Below, one piece after another: positions 6,277 through 14,879 of a stretch of DNA of 39,806 nucleotides. Each line of letters opens with the position of its first letter. The stretch's first letter is position 1. The notes beneath the pieces are model-generated. The model made no database searches. It was given only the letters and a program-made list of their open reading frames with translations, and had not been told where the DNA came from. Both the position numbers and the translations under genes were made by a program. Source of the DNA: Clostridia bacterium (GTDB lineage Bacteria; Bacillota; Clostridia; Oscillospirales; UBA644); NCBI GenBank assembly GCA_017440085.1, contig JAFSHW010000025.1, forward strand, positions 1-39,806, in the 5' to 3' direction.

Positions 6277-7305
6277 TTATTTACCAGCCTCTGTGTATAA
6301 CTTTTCAGCAGCTCTTCGTCCGATTTCAAGAGCGTCGTCACCTGCGTAATGCATACCGTCAAGGCAACCGTCAACGCCTGCGAACAGAGTATACATACCT
6401 GTGGGCAAAGTGAAAACGTTTTCCAATTCTGAAGCCACCTTACGCTGGCAATCAAGAACGGCGTTAATCCCTTCGTTAGTAGAACGAACCTCTCCCTCAA
6501 CCTCAACGGTTTCGGTACTATTAAATGATGGGCAAATTTCGCCGATAACAAAGGGTAATTTCAGCGCGTCGGAATCGTTGGTAATTTTATAGAGGTCTGC
6601 GCGGAAGTCTCCAACCAAAGCGGTAAGAGAATTGCTGTAATTTGCAGCGCGGGTCAAATCGTAGGATTCAGCCTCACCTTGAGACCAGAAAAATCCGCAA
6701 AGATTCACGTTTTTGAAGCCCCAATATCTACATCTTGCGTAAACTTCAGAAACGACTTCAATAAGATTCTGATAAAGGTCCTTGTTTTTCTCATCAGAGC
6801 CCTCAATCACACTACCTTGAGCAACCAAAGATGGAGGGCAGAAATTTCCCCAAGGGTTGCCGGTTTTTCCGTCAAGAGAAGCGGCTCCGGCTGCGTATTT
6901 GACGATAATTGCCTTGCGACCTGTCTCTTCATTATAAAATTGAGATAAATATTCAGCCATTCCCAATTCCGGACCAATCCATTCGGAGGTTTCGCCCAAG
7001 CCCTTGGTAACGGGGAGAAGCTCGTCAGTTCTGTGAATATTTCCGCCGAATTCGTCCCAATAAAGAGCGCAACCGTAAAAATAAATATTTTCGTAGCCCG
7101 TTTCGTGCTCAGGCTTGACGTTTTCCGCAGAAACGGTTTCGTATCTCGACTCCCCTGCGGCGTTGGACTGCCCTGCGATGAAATAAATATCAACGGTGTC
7201 AGTTCCCTTTTCAGCGTCAATAAAAGCAGGCATTTCCCCCACCGTTCCGCAAGCGGTAATTGAAAGCATAATAACTGAAAGAATGAGTGAAATAAATTTT
7301 TTCAT
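6277..7305 (-). CDS. Lipoprotein sialate/acetylxylan-type SGNH esterase
   Basis: Secreted, lipid-anchored carbohydrate O-acetylesterase of the SASA/DUF303 (CE6-like) SGNH group. The 342-aa protein from ATG 7305 has a lipoprotein signal peptide with the lipobox ending LSITAC (Cys19). The block I motif is GQSNAAGES (Ser47 nucleophile), then GFFWSQGEAES, matching the family's W-x-QGE-x-D/S block, and DGMHY near the C-terminus, where Asp316 and His319 complete the triad. ACGGAG lies before the chosen start, and a consensus promoter (7340-7368) overlaps the longer upstream frame, ruling out that start. It probably removes acetyl groups from plant polysaccharides or sialic acids at the cell surface. 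It stands alone between two terminators. Confidence 0.88.
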   Translation of the reverse strand: MKKFISLILSVIMLSITACGTVGEMPAFIDAEKGTDTVDIYFIAGQSNAAGESRYETVSAENVKPEHETGYENIYFYGCALYWDEFGGNIHRTDELLPVTKGLGETSEWIGPELGMAEYLSQFYNEETGRKAIIVKYAAGAASLDGKTGNPWGNFCPPSLVAQGSVIEGSDEKNKDLYQNLIEVVSEVYARCRYWGFKNVNLCGFFWSQGEAESYDLTRAANYSNSLTALVGDFRADLYKITNDSDALKLPFVIGEICPSFNSTETVEVEGEVRSTNEGINAVLDCQRKVASELENVFTLPTGMYTLFAGVDGCLDGMHYAGDDALEIGRRAAEKLYTEAGK

Positions 7306-7339
7306 ATGAAATCTCCGTTCCAAAATCATTTTCAAGTAT

Positions 7340-7368
7340 AGTATAACATAAAGATATGGCTTTGTCAA
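7340..7368 (-). promoter_or_regulatory. Promoter of esterase gene
   Basis: Minus strand TTGACA (7363-7368), 17 bp, TATACT (7340-7345). It lies 35 bp before the start codon at 7305. Confidence 0.85.
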
Positions 7369-7388
7369 CTTCTTTTTAGCAAAACAAA

Positions 7389-7406
7389 GACCTCAAAATT
7401 GAGGTC
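7389..7406 (-). terminator. Terminator of MATE gene
   Basis: Perfect stem GACCTCAA / TTGAGGTC with a two-base centre, followed on the minus strand by TTTGTTTT. It lies 14 bp after the MATE stop codon and before the esterase promoter. Confidence 0.85.
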
Positions 7407-7419
7407 AATAGTTTATATT

Positions 7420-8772
7420 TCAAGTTTTTTTCGCCCTATACTGCCCTGCCCAATCCACTTTTAAGTAATAGATTAGAAGCGTTATGGTGCTGAGAGACCA
7501 GGTTATGGGATATACCCAGTTTACCATATCAATAGTTTGGGTTATGGGCACGGTGACGTACAAAAACGCCACTCTGAAAAAGCACCAAAATGACATCATA
7601 GTAATCATAGGAACTTTCGCCCTGCCTGCACCACGCAAAACTGCGGAAAGGCAATGGGTTGCCGCCAAAAGGAAGTAGAAAAAGCCCAAAGTCTGCGCCT
7701 TCAAAACTCCGAAGCCGATAGCTTCCGTTTCATCTGTAAATGCGGCAATAAGAGGGTCTGCGAAAACTACGGTAAGCACGCCTATAAGCTCTGCGATCAA
7801 AAGCGAGCACATAATTCCGAAGCGCGAACCTTTTTTTGCCCTTTCAACCTGACCTGCTCCAAGGTTCTGCCCCACGAAAGTTGTGAGGGCGGAGGTAAAG
7901 CTGGTTACGGGCAGAAATGCGAAGCCTTCAATTTTAGAATATGCACCGCAGCCGGACATAGCCATTTCGCCGAAAGAGTTAATATTTGACTGAACGAACA
8001 CGTTTGCCAATGCAATAACGGAATTCTGAAACCCTGAGGGCAGACCAAATTGAAGCAATTTTTTCAACATTTCAAATTTGAAGCCCAATTTTTTCAAGGA
8101 AACTCTGTAAACTTCATTGGTTCGCATAAGACGGAAAAGGCAGAGAATTACGCTGACGAACTGAGAAATTATGGTTGCCAGTGCGGCGCCTCCTACGCCC
8201 ATATGGAAAGCTCCGATGAAAACTATATCTAAAATTGCGTTCAAAATGGATGAAATTATAAGGTAATAAAGGGGGTGCTTGCTATCGCCCACCGCCTGCA
8301 TAACGCCCATACAGGAATTATACATCACCATTCCAAGGCTTCCCATAAAATACACTTGAACGTATTCAACAGATTCCGGCATAACTTCTGCAGGAGTACC
8401 CATAAGCTCAAGAATCCAAGGAGAAGCTAGGGTTCCGAAAAGGGTCATAAAAACGCCTGCGCACAGATTAAACGTCATTGCGTTATGTATTGCAACCTGC
8501 ATTTTTTCGTAGTTTTTTGCGCCGAAGTACTGCGAAACCACCACGCCCATGCCCTGGCTTATGCCTCCGAAGAAGCCTATAAGCAAAAATATCAAGCTGC
8601 CTGAGGATCCAACTGCCGCCAAAGCGGAGTTTCCAATCATATTTCCAACGATGAGCGAATCCACGGTGTTGTATAGCTGTTGGAAAACGTGGCCTAAAAA
8701 CAGGGGGATTGCGAATTTTATAATGATTTTGGGGATTGACCCCTCTGTCATTCTGTTAATTGATGCGGACAT
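7420..8772 (-). CDS. MATE family efflux transporter
   Basis: Multidrug and toxic compound extrusion transporter, a cation-coupled exporter in the cytoplasmic membrane. The 450-aa protein has about twelve hydrophobic helices in two homologous halves. The start MTEGSIPKIIIKFAIPLFLG and LYNTVDSLIVGNMIGNSALAAVG are typical of the clostridial NorM/DinF-like subgroup, as are SQYFGAKN and the second-half VGQNLGAGQVERAKKG. AAGGAG lies before the ATG. It is followed by a terminator and preceded by the terminator of the opp operon, so it is probably monocistronic; no clear promoter was found in the 75-bp upstream gap. The substrate is unknown. Confidence 0.93.
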   Translation of the reverse strand: MSASINRMTEGSIPKIIIKFAIPLFLGHVFQQLYNTVDSLIVGNMIGNSALAAVGSSGSLIFLLIGFFGGISQGMGVVVSQYFGAKNYEKMQVAIHNAMTFNLCAGVFMTLFGTLASPWILELMGTPAEVMPESVEYVQVYFMGSLGMVMYNSCMGVMQAVGDSKHPLYYLIISSILNAILDIVFIGAFHMGVGGAALATIISQFVSVILCLFRLMRTNEVYRVSLKKLGFKFEMLKKLLQFGLPSGFQNSVIALANVFVQSNINSFGEMAMSGCGAYSKIEGFAFLPVTSFTSALTTFVGQNLGAGQVERAKKGSRFGIMCSLLIAELIGVLTVVFADPLIAAFTDETEAIGFGVLKAQTLGFFYFLLAATHCLSAVLRGAGRAKVPMITMMSFWCFFRVAFLYVTVPITQTIDMVNWVYPITWSLSTITLLIYYLKVDWAGQYRAKKT

Positions 8773-8814
8773 TCCGTGAAGAACTCCTTTTTAAACTAAC
8801 TTATTCAAGATAAA

Positions 8815-8833
8815 GGGCGCCTTAAAGGCGCCC
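8815..8833 (-). terminator. Terminator of opp operon
   Basis: Perfect GC-rich stem GGGCGCC / GGCGCCC with a five-base loop, 15 bp after the stop of the 64-aa gene. The minus strand continues TTTATCTT. Confidence 0.8.
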
Positions 8834-8847
8834 AATATTTAATTCAA

Positions 8848-9042
8848 TTATAGTGCGCCGAAAGCCCAAAGGAGCAACAAGCCGATTCCACCGAGAATCA
8901 ATATGCAAGGGAGAATCAATACGAAAAAAGCTGAAACCAAAAGCGCAACGAAGTCTTTTATGCCTACGTTTTCTTTTTCAAGGTTTTCTTTAAACTCTTT
9001 TTCCTGCTCCGGTGTTGACTTTTTGAGTCTTCTCCAAATCAT
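8848..9042 (-). CDS. Small membrane protein at end of opp operon
   Basis: A 64-aa protein. The first about 27 residues are highly charged (MIWRRLKKSTPEQEKEFKEN...) and the rest is one long hydrophobic stretch (FVALLVSAFFVLILPCILILGGIGLLLLWAF) that can form one or two membrane helices. The N-terminus is probably cytoplasmic. It begins only three bases after the oppF stop, so it is the sixth gene of the opp operon and precedes its terminator. I recognise no family. Tight linkage suggests a small accessory subunit, or an unrelated small membrane protein sharing the transcript. Confidence 0.7.
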   Translation of the reverse strand: MIWRRLKKSTPEQEKEFKENLEKENVGIKDFVALLVSAFFVLILPCILILGGIGLLLLWAFGAL

Positions 9043-9045
9043 AGC

Positions 9046-10650
9046 TTACGCTTGACCTCTCGTGGACTTCTTTTCCATATCGGGAAGAGTGAAGAGATAA
9101 TTGCCGTTTTCGTCAACCTTTTTCTCGGGGAAGTGGCATGCTAAGAAGTGACCCGGCTCAATTTCAGTAAGTGGTGGGGGAACGCGCTTACATTTTTCGC
9201 AAGCCATATAGCATCTTGTGTGGAACTTACAGCCGGAGGGAGGCTTAATGGGGCTGGGAATGTTACCTTCAAGAATAATTCTTTCCTTATTAAGGCTTTC
9301 CATATCGGTAGTGGGAATTGAAGAAAGCAACGCAACGGTGTAAGGATGACGTGGGTCATCGAAAAGCTTACCTGCGTCTGCAAGCTCAACCACGTTACCA
9401 AGGTACATTACGCAGATTCGGTCTGAAATATAACGCACAACGGAAAGGTCGTGGGAAATGAACATATAAGTAAGGTTTTCTTTTTCTTTAAGTTCCTGAA
9501 GCAAGTTGATAATCTGAGACTGAATGGAAACGTCAAGAGCAGAAACACATTCGTCACAAACGATGAACTTTGGCTTAACGGCAAGAGCACGAGCGATAGA
9601 GATACGCTGTCTCTGACCGCCTGAGAACTGATGGGGGTAACGGTGAAGCATATATTCCTGCAAACCGCACTCAACCATAGTGTTTACCACGTGTTCACGC
9701 ATTTTAGGTGAACCGGGGTGGAAGAATTTGTGAGTCAAAAGACCTTCTTCGATAATCTGACCGATAGTAAATCTGGGATTCAAGCTTGAATAGGGGTCCT
9801 GGAAAAGGATCTGCAAATCTCTGCGGAGATGTCTCATTTCAGTGTATTTAAGGCGGGCAAGGTCAATACCTTCGTCACGCATAGCTTCGTATTTTGCAAA
9901 TTCGGGATTGGAAGCGTATTTTGCACGAACCGCATCAAGTTTTTCCTGAACGGAAGCAATATTTTTATCAATTTCTTTTACGGACTCTTCAAGAGGAGCT
10001 TTTTTAGAGTTAAGCTTTTCAATCTTAGCCTTGGATTTATCGGATTCAACCTCTGAAAGGTGTGAGATTTTAACATCAATTTCGGTGATTTGACTGCGAA
10101 CCGCATTTTTCTTGGAGTTGAGGTTGTAAACTTCTGCAATAAGTTTTTTGCCTTCATCGTTTTCATCTGAAACGTAGAAGCCGCCGATGATTTTCACGAT
10201 GTAATCCAAGCAGGTTTTAGCTTCGCAACGGGCAAGATTCCTTTCCTGAATGGTGTAGAAATCTGCGCTGTCTTCGCCGCCTGCAGCTTCAACTGCTTTT
10301 TCGGCAGCGGCAACTCTTGCGTTTGCTTTATCAAGAGCCTTGCGGTATTTTTCGTAGTTTTTAATAGTATGAAGAACGTAAGTAGGGGTAAGCTCATCCA
10401 AAGTTTTGCCGTAGTACATTGTAGTGCCTGCGGTCTGAGGATAAAGCTGAAGGAGAACTCTTCCCAAAGTAGACTTACCGCAACCTGATTCGCCAACTAT
10501 ACCGAGGGTTTCGCCTTCGTAAATATCAATTGAAATATCTTCGTTAGCGCGAACGTAGAGCTGCTTTTTGCGGTTGAACAAGTTTGGCTTGCCAACGGGG
10601 AAATACTTTTTAAGATTAGTTATTGACAGAATCTTTCTTGTGCTGCTCAC
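9046..10650 (-). CDS. oppF: Oligopeptide ABC transporter ATPase OppF with coiled-coil insert
   Basis: One of two ATPases powering the Opp/Dpp-type importer at the inner face of the membrane. The motifs are complete: Walker A GESGCGKST (53-61), Q-loop LFQDP (Gln284), signature SGGQRQ (343-348), Walker B ending CDE (365-367), and the H-loop with His400. The C-terminal OppF extension has the Cys-rich GCKFHTRCYMACEKCKR and LACHFPE. At 534 aa it is about 200 residues longer than usual. Residues about 85-270, between Walker A and the Q-loop, are a charged helical/coiled-coil insertion (AEKAVEAAGG, SQITEIDVKISHL, EIDKNIASVQEKLDAVRAK). It starts at GTG 10650 after GGAGG and overlaps oppD by 29 bp. 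Confidence 0.92.
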   Translation of the reverse strand: MSSTRKILSITNLKKYFPVGKPNLFNRKKQLYVRANEDISIDIYEGETLGIVGESGCGKSTLGRVLLQLYPQTAGTTMYYGKTLDELTPTYVLHTIKNYEKYRKALDKANARVAAAEKAVEAAGGEDSADFYTIQERNLARCEAKTCLDYIVKIIGGFYVSDENDEGKKLIAEVYNLNSKKNAVRSQITEIDVKISHLSEVESDKSKAKIEKLNSKKAPLEESVKEIDKNIASVQEKLDAVRAKYASNPEFAKYEAMRDEGIDLARLKYTEMRHLRRDLQILFQDPYSSLNPRFTIGQIIEEGLLTHKFFHPGSPKMREHVVNTMVECGLQEYMLHRYPHQFSGGQRQRISIARALAVKPKFIVCDECVSALDVSIQSQIINLLQELKEKENLTYMFISHDLSVVRYISDRICVMYLGNVVELADAGKLFDDPRHPYTVALLSSIPTTDMESLNKERIILEGNIPSPIKPPSGCKFHTRCYMACEKCKRVPPPLTEIEPGHFLACHFPEKKVDENGNYLFTLPDMEKKSTRGQA

Positions 10651-11644
10651 TGCGGCGGTCCTCCTTTCTTGGGTAGAAGCATCTGATCAACTGGCCGTTG
10701 CCTGCATCAATAAGCTTGGGTTCTTCTTCCATACATTTTTTAGTGCAATAGCTGCATCTGGGAGCGAACTTACAGCCCTTGGGAAGTGCCAGAGGATGAG
10801 GAACTACGCCGGGAATGGGTTCAAGCTTCTTGGTAATATTGTCGATACGGGGAATTGAATACATCAAGCCTTCCGTATAGGGATGGCTCATTTCGCAATC
10901 GCTGAAAATAGTTCTTGCATTTGCTTTTTCAACAACCTGACCGCAGTACATAACTACTACGTCGTCTGCCATTTCGTTAATAACCCCAAGGTCGTGGGTG
11001 ATGAAAATAATGGAAGTTCCCTTTTCCTTCTGAAGGTTATTCATAAGGCGGAGAATCTGAGCCTGAATGGTAACGTCAAGAGCTGTGGTGGGTTCGTCAG
11101 CAATAAGGATTTTAGGCTGGCAAGCAAGTGCCATAGCAATCATTACACGCTGACGCATACCGCCTGAAAGCTGGTGAGGATACTGGTTCAAAACTGCTTC
11201 GGGGTTGGGAATCTGAACGTCGTAAAGCATTTTAAGAGCCTGCTTAGCAGCTTCTTTTTTATTCATTCCCTGGTGAATCATAAAGGGTTCACTAAGCTGT
11301 TTTTTAACTGTAAATACAGGGTTAAGTGAAGTCATCGGCTCCTGGAAGATAACTGAAATAAGGTTACCTCTGATGTGGTACATTTCAGTTTGAGAAAGCT
11401 TCGTAAGGTCTTTGCCTTCGAAAAGAATCTCACCTTCTGCAATGTAACCGTTGGAGTCAAGAAGGCGGAGCATACTCATTGCGGAAACTGACTTACCGGA
11501 ACCGGATTCACCAACGATACCGATGGTTTTGCCGGGTTCAAGTGTATAAGAAACGTCGTTTACGGCTTTAACCGTTCCTTTTTTCGTTTTAAAATAAGTG
11601 TGAAGATTTTTAACTTCAAGTAAAGGTCTTTTTTCTTCAGACAT
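10616..11644 (-). CDS. oppD: Oligopeptide ABC transporter ATPase OppD
   Basis: Second ATPase of the importer. The 342-aa protein from ATG 11644 has normal OppD architecture: Walker [10 protein letters not shown]-loop [11 protein letters not shown], signature LSGGMRQR, Walker [13 protein letters not shown], and H-loop FITHDLGV. The C-terminal peptide-transporter extension has the Cys-rich block [20 protein letters not shown], which in related proteins binds an Fe-S cluster. GGAGGAG precedes the start; a TTG two codons upstream is possible but too close to that site. The 3' end overlaps oppF and the 5' end is 15 bp from oppC, so the genes are translationally packed. OppD lacks the insert seen in its partner. 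Confidence 0.95.
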   Translation of the reverse strand: MSEEKRPLLEVKNLHTYFKTKKGTVKAVNDVSYTLEPGKTIGIVGESGSGKSVSAMSMLRLLDSNGYIAEGEILFEGKDLTKLSQTEMYHIRGNLISVIFQEPMTSLNPVFTVKKQLSEPFMIHQGMNKKEAAKQALKMLYDVQIPNPEAVLNQYPHQLSGGMRQRVMIAMALACQPKILIADEPTTALDVTIQAQILRLMNNLQKEKGTSIIFITHDLGVINEMADDVVVMYCGQVVEKANARTIFSDCEMSHPYTEGLMYSIPRIDNITKKLEPIPGVVPHPLALPKGCKFAPRCSYCTKKCMEEEPKLIDAGNGQLIRCFYPRKEDRRSEQHKKDSVNN

Positions 11645-11659
11645 AATCAAATCTCCTCC

Positions 11660-13642
11660 TTATCTTTCAGCGCTGGACTTGGGGTCCATAACGTCACGGA
11701 GCGTGTCGCCGATAATATTGATACAAATGGTGGTGATTGCAAGGAACAAGCCGGGGAAGAACCACTGCCACCAGAAATTCTTAATAATAGTAGAGTTGTT
11801 TGCACCGTTAAGCATATTACCCCAAGTTGGTCTGGGATACTGAACGCCAAAGCCGAGGTAAGAAAGTGAGGATTCGGTAAGCATACAACCTGCGAAGTCA
11901 AGAGTCAAGGTAACGATGATAACGGAAATTACGTTGGGAAGGATATGCTTGAATGCAATAGTTCCTTCTTTAACACCCATTGATTTAGCTGCGGTAACGT
12001 ATTCGTTTTCACGAGCCGCAAGAACCTGACCTCTTACGATTCTTGCAAGACCTGTCCAAGAAAGTACGCCGAGAATGCACATAATAATGAAAATTCTCAT
12101 ATTTTCGGAAATGGTCATTCTGCCCATAAGAGCTGAAAGAATCATAGCAAAGGGAAGGAAGGGGATAGCCGCAACGATTTCGGTAACACGCATAAGAAGC
12201 ATATCAACCTTACCGCCGAAGTAACCTGAAATACAACCGATAATAATACCGATGATAGTGGAGATGATAACGGCAACGGCACCGACTGTCATAGTCATTT
12301 TACCACCGTTTACAACTCTTGCGAAAAGGTCTGCGCCTCTGGTATCAGTACCGAAGAGGTAGCCGCTGAGACCCCATTTATTTATAAGGGAATCGTCTTC
12401 GTTAACAGCATAGTTCTGGAAAGAGCCTACGTGGATTTCAGAAACGCCGCTGATTTTGGAAGGAGTTTTGCACTGACCAAGGATATTTGAACCCCAGGAA
12501 TAAACGTTCCCTGAGCTGGTAAGACCTGTGAAGTGGTAAGTACCTGACTGAACGTCAACCCAAGTTTCGCCTGCGGGAAGTTTTGGTACGTCAAGAAGAC
12601 CTGCGTCGATGTTACCTGCGAAGCAAATGCTTCCATCGTCAAGGGTAAGGCATACCATAGTATTGGTAGCACAAAGTGCTTCAATTTTTCTTCCGTTCAA
12701 ATGCTCGGAAATGCTTACTGCGGAAGTAGCCGCGCCTGCAAGAGAAGTTCTGACTTTAGCGTAAGTGCCTCTCATACCTGTATAGATAGAGTTAGCAGCT
12801 TCGGGAACAGCAAGAATATCGTTGAGGGCGAAAGCAATATCTTTGATTTTGCCGGTATAATTTTCAAAATACTGAATATTCTGATAAGCGTTTTTGTTGC
12901 CCCAAAGGTAGAAAGAGCCGTCTTTCATAAGGATAGCGGTGCACTGGTAGCCGCATTCAACCTTATCAACGTTAGCAACGTCGATTTTGCCGTTGAGAAG
13001 CTCTTCGGGCATAGGAAGAATATTGGGGTTCTGAGCAGGGTCAAAGTAACCGTACTGACCCAAACGGTTGTTACCCCAAGCGTAAACTGTACCGTCGTCG
13101 CCGATTGCTACGATATGGTCAATACCGGCAGCTACGTGAACAATATTAGCATCAATAACTTCCTGAGGGATAACGGAAACGTCGATTTTGGAAGTGCCGA
13201 TAAGAGTCTGACCCCAAACGTAAACGTTACCTGCGTTGGAAAGGCCTACGGAGAAAGTACCGTAAGTGTCGATTTCTTTAATATCATTTTTAAGTTCTTT
13301 GGGCACGGACATCATATTAAAGCCCGGTGGAACGGATTTCTGTGTGGTTTCTGTGTAAGTATCGGAATAGGTGGGGAAGAAAAGGGGACCGATAAATACG
13401 AAAAGGAACATTGTGAGGAAGCCTATAACGGCAACTACTGCCAATTTTCTCTGGAAGAAGTTGCGAACGATCTGCTTAACGGGGCTGACGATTTCTTCAA
13501 CGTCTGCTTCGCGGGCACGCTGTCTTTTTTCTTCTTCGGTAAGTTCCATTTCATCAGCAAGGCTCTTGCTTGCGCCCATAAAAGTTCTTGAAAACCAAGA
13601 ACCAAGGGTAGCCAAAAAGCCTTTTTTGGAATTTTTACTCAT
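11660..13642 (-). CDS. oppC: OppC permease fused to RCC1-type beta-propeller
   Basis: Membrane permease subunit of the peptide importer with a very unusual extracellular domain. Residues 1-65 are a charged cytoplasmic N-terminus and 67-89 are TM1. Residues about 121-427 hold seven RCC1-like repeats, recognisable by GNVYVWG, GTVYAWGNNRLGQ, GSFYLWGN, GSICFAGN, GNVYSWGSNILGQ and INKWG. The permease resumes exactly at its hallmark LFGTDTRGADLFARVVNG (429-446), followed by about five helices and the EAA loop EYVTAAKSMGVKEG (547-560). Typical OppC is about 300 aa; this one is 660. The insert sits in the first extracellular loop, on the side that faces the substrate-binding protein. It is one uninterrupted frame, 21 bp after oppB, with a normal ribosome binding site. 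Confidence 0.93.
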   Translation of the reverse strand: MSKNSKKGFLATLGSWFSRTFMGASKSLADEMELTEEEKRQRAREADVEEIVSPVKQIVRNFFQRKLAVVAVIGFLTMFLFVFIGPLFFPTYSDTYTETTQKSVPPGFNMMSVPKELKNDIKEIDTYGTFSVGLSNAGNVYVWGQTLIGTSKIDVSVIPQEVIDANIVHVAAGIDHIVAIGDDGTVYAWGNNRLGQYGYFDPAQNPNILPMPEELLNGKIDVANVDKVECGYQCTAILMKDGSFYLWGNKNAYQNIQYFENYTGKIKDIAFALNDILAVPEAANSIYTGMRGTYAKVRTSLAGAATSAVSISEHLNGRKIEALCATNTMVCLTLDDGSICFAGNIDAGLLDVPKLPAGETWVDVQSGTYHFTGLTSSGNVYSWGSNILGQCKTPSKISGVSEIHVGSFQNYAVNEDDSLINKWGLSGYLFGTDTRGADLFARVVNGGKMTMTVGAVAVIISTIIGIIIGCISGYFGGKVDMLLMRVTEIVAAIPFLPFAMILSALMGRMTISENMRIFIIMCILGVLSWTGLARIVRGQVLAARENEYVTAAKSMGVKEGTIAFKHILPNVISVIIVTLTLDFAGCMLTESSLSYLGFGVQYPRPTWGNMLNGANNSTIIKNFWWQWFFPGLFLAITTICINIIGDTLRDVMDPKSSAER

Positions 13643-13663
13643 TTTATCTGTACTCCTTTCCTA

Positions 13664-14707
13664 TTATTTATTGACTCTTACTCTCGGGTCAACAAGGCCG
13701 TAAGCAATGTCAATAAGAAGGTTACCGAGGAGCGCAAGAATTACGTAGAAGAGCTGGAGAAGCATAATAACGTCGAAGTCGCTGGTTCTGAGGGCAGTAA
13801 TCATAAGCTTACCCATACCGTTGAGGGCAAACATTTCTTCAATTACAAGTGAACCTGAGAAAATACCGATGAACCAACCAACAACGAGGGTTACAACGGG
13901 AATAAGAGCGTTTCTCCAAGCGTGAGAATATATTACAGTCTTTTCGCGGAGACCTTTTGCGCGTGCAGTTCTGATGCAGTCCATTGAAAGGGCTTCAATC
14001 ATAGAAGCGCGCACGTAACGGGTCATACCGCCAAGAGAACAAAATGTCATAACTATAAGGGGAAGTGCAAGGTAGTAGAGAGTATCAATCAAATATTTGA
14101 TACCCGTGTAGTTACTGCCCGGAGTTTTCATACCACTGGGCGGGAACCAACCGAGGTTGGAGCAGAAAATCCAAATGAACAGGATTGCAATAAGGAAGGT
14201 TGGCAAGCTGTAGCCAACGATAGTGATGATAGAAACTGCTCTATCACCAATAGTGCCGCGTTTAACAGCACAGATAATACCCAAAGGAATAGTAATTCCC
14301 AAGGCTAAAATAGTTGCGAAAATATTGATAATAACGGTGTTTCGCATAGGCGCACCGATAATGTTTACAACGTCGTCTTTATATTCGTAGGAATAACCAA
14401 AGTTACCCTGAAGAAGACCGCTGTAAGAACCGTCGTAAAGGGGGTAAACACCAACCCAACGAAGGTAACGAACGAGTCTGTTGTCTGTATCAGTACCGTA
14501 TTTGCGCTGATACATTTCGTACATCTCTTCGAATTTTTGGTCAATTTCTGCGGGATTTATAGTTTGCTTGTGGTCTGTGATCCACTGTTTAGCGTCTGTA
14601 TACGCTCTGTTATTGGGCATTAGCTGATATATCATAAACATGAGAAAGGATAAAATGACTAATACTATCAGCATGTATCCCGTTCTTTTCAGTATGTATT
14701 TTCCCAT
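13664..14707 (-). CDS. oppB: Oligopeptide ABC transporter permease OppB
   Basis: First permease of the importer. The 347-aa protein from ATG 14707 (AAAGGA upstream) starts MGKYILKRTGYMLIVLVILS, the standard OppB/DppB first helix, and has about six membrane segments. The extracellular loop after TM1 (about residues 35-110) is longer than in E. coli OppB, as is common in clostridia. The core has PLGIICAVKRG, SLPTFLIAILFIWIF, the EAA loop around TARAKGLREKTVIYSHAWRNA, and the end GLVDPRVRVNK. It is separated from oppA by a strong terminator, so part of its transcription should be read-through from the oppA promoter. Confidence 0.95.
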   Translation of the reverse strand: MGKYILKRTGYMLIVLVILSFLMFMIYQLMPNNRAYTDAKQWITDHKQTINPAEIDQKFEEMYEMYQRKYGTDTDNRLVRYLRWVGVYPLYDGSYSGLLQGNFGYSYEYKDDVVNIIGAPMRNTVIINIFATILALGITIPLGIICAVKRGTIGDRAVSIITIVGYSLPTFLIAILFIWIFCSNLGWFPPSGMKTPGSNYTGIKYLIDTLYYLALPLIVMTFCSLGGMTRYVRASMIEALSMDCIRTARAKGLREKTVIYSHAWRNALIPVVTLVVGWFIGIFSGSLVIEEMFALNGMGKLMITALRTSDFDVIMLLQLFYVILALLGNLLIDIAYGLVDPRVRVNK

Positions 14708-14830
14708 TAGTATCCTTTCTTGACTCAATTAAAGTCACTTTTAATAGATTTCTTTGAATAAAGAGTTAAAACAGAAAAATGCAGGAAAATGCGCCGCAGA
14801 GAATGCTGCGCCGCAAATTCTCAAAAGATA

Positions 14831-14858
14831 GGAAGGTTCGGACAAGTCCGAACCTTCC
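14831..14858 (-). terminator. Intra-operon terminator between oppA and oppB
   Basis: Perfect 13-base-pair inverted repeat GGAAGGTTCGGAC / GTCCGAACCTTCC with a two-base centre, followed on the minus strand by TATCTTTT. It lies 22 bp after the oppA stop. Such partial terminators typically make the binding protein more abundant than the membrane subunits. A TGCGCCGCA direct repeat (about 14789-14816) lies just beyond it. Confidence 0.8.
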
Positions 14859-14879
14859 TTCGGAAATGTCAACTAAAAA

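Noticed and set aside
12701-13591. A 296-codon open frame opposite the RCC1 part of oppC
   Set aside because: Antisense shadow without start signals. The oppC frame shows conserved repeats and permease motifs.
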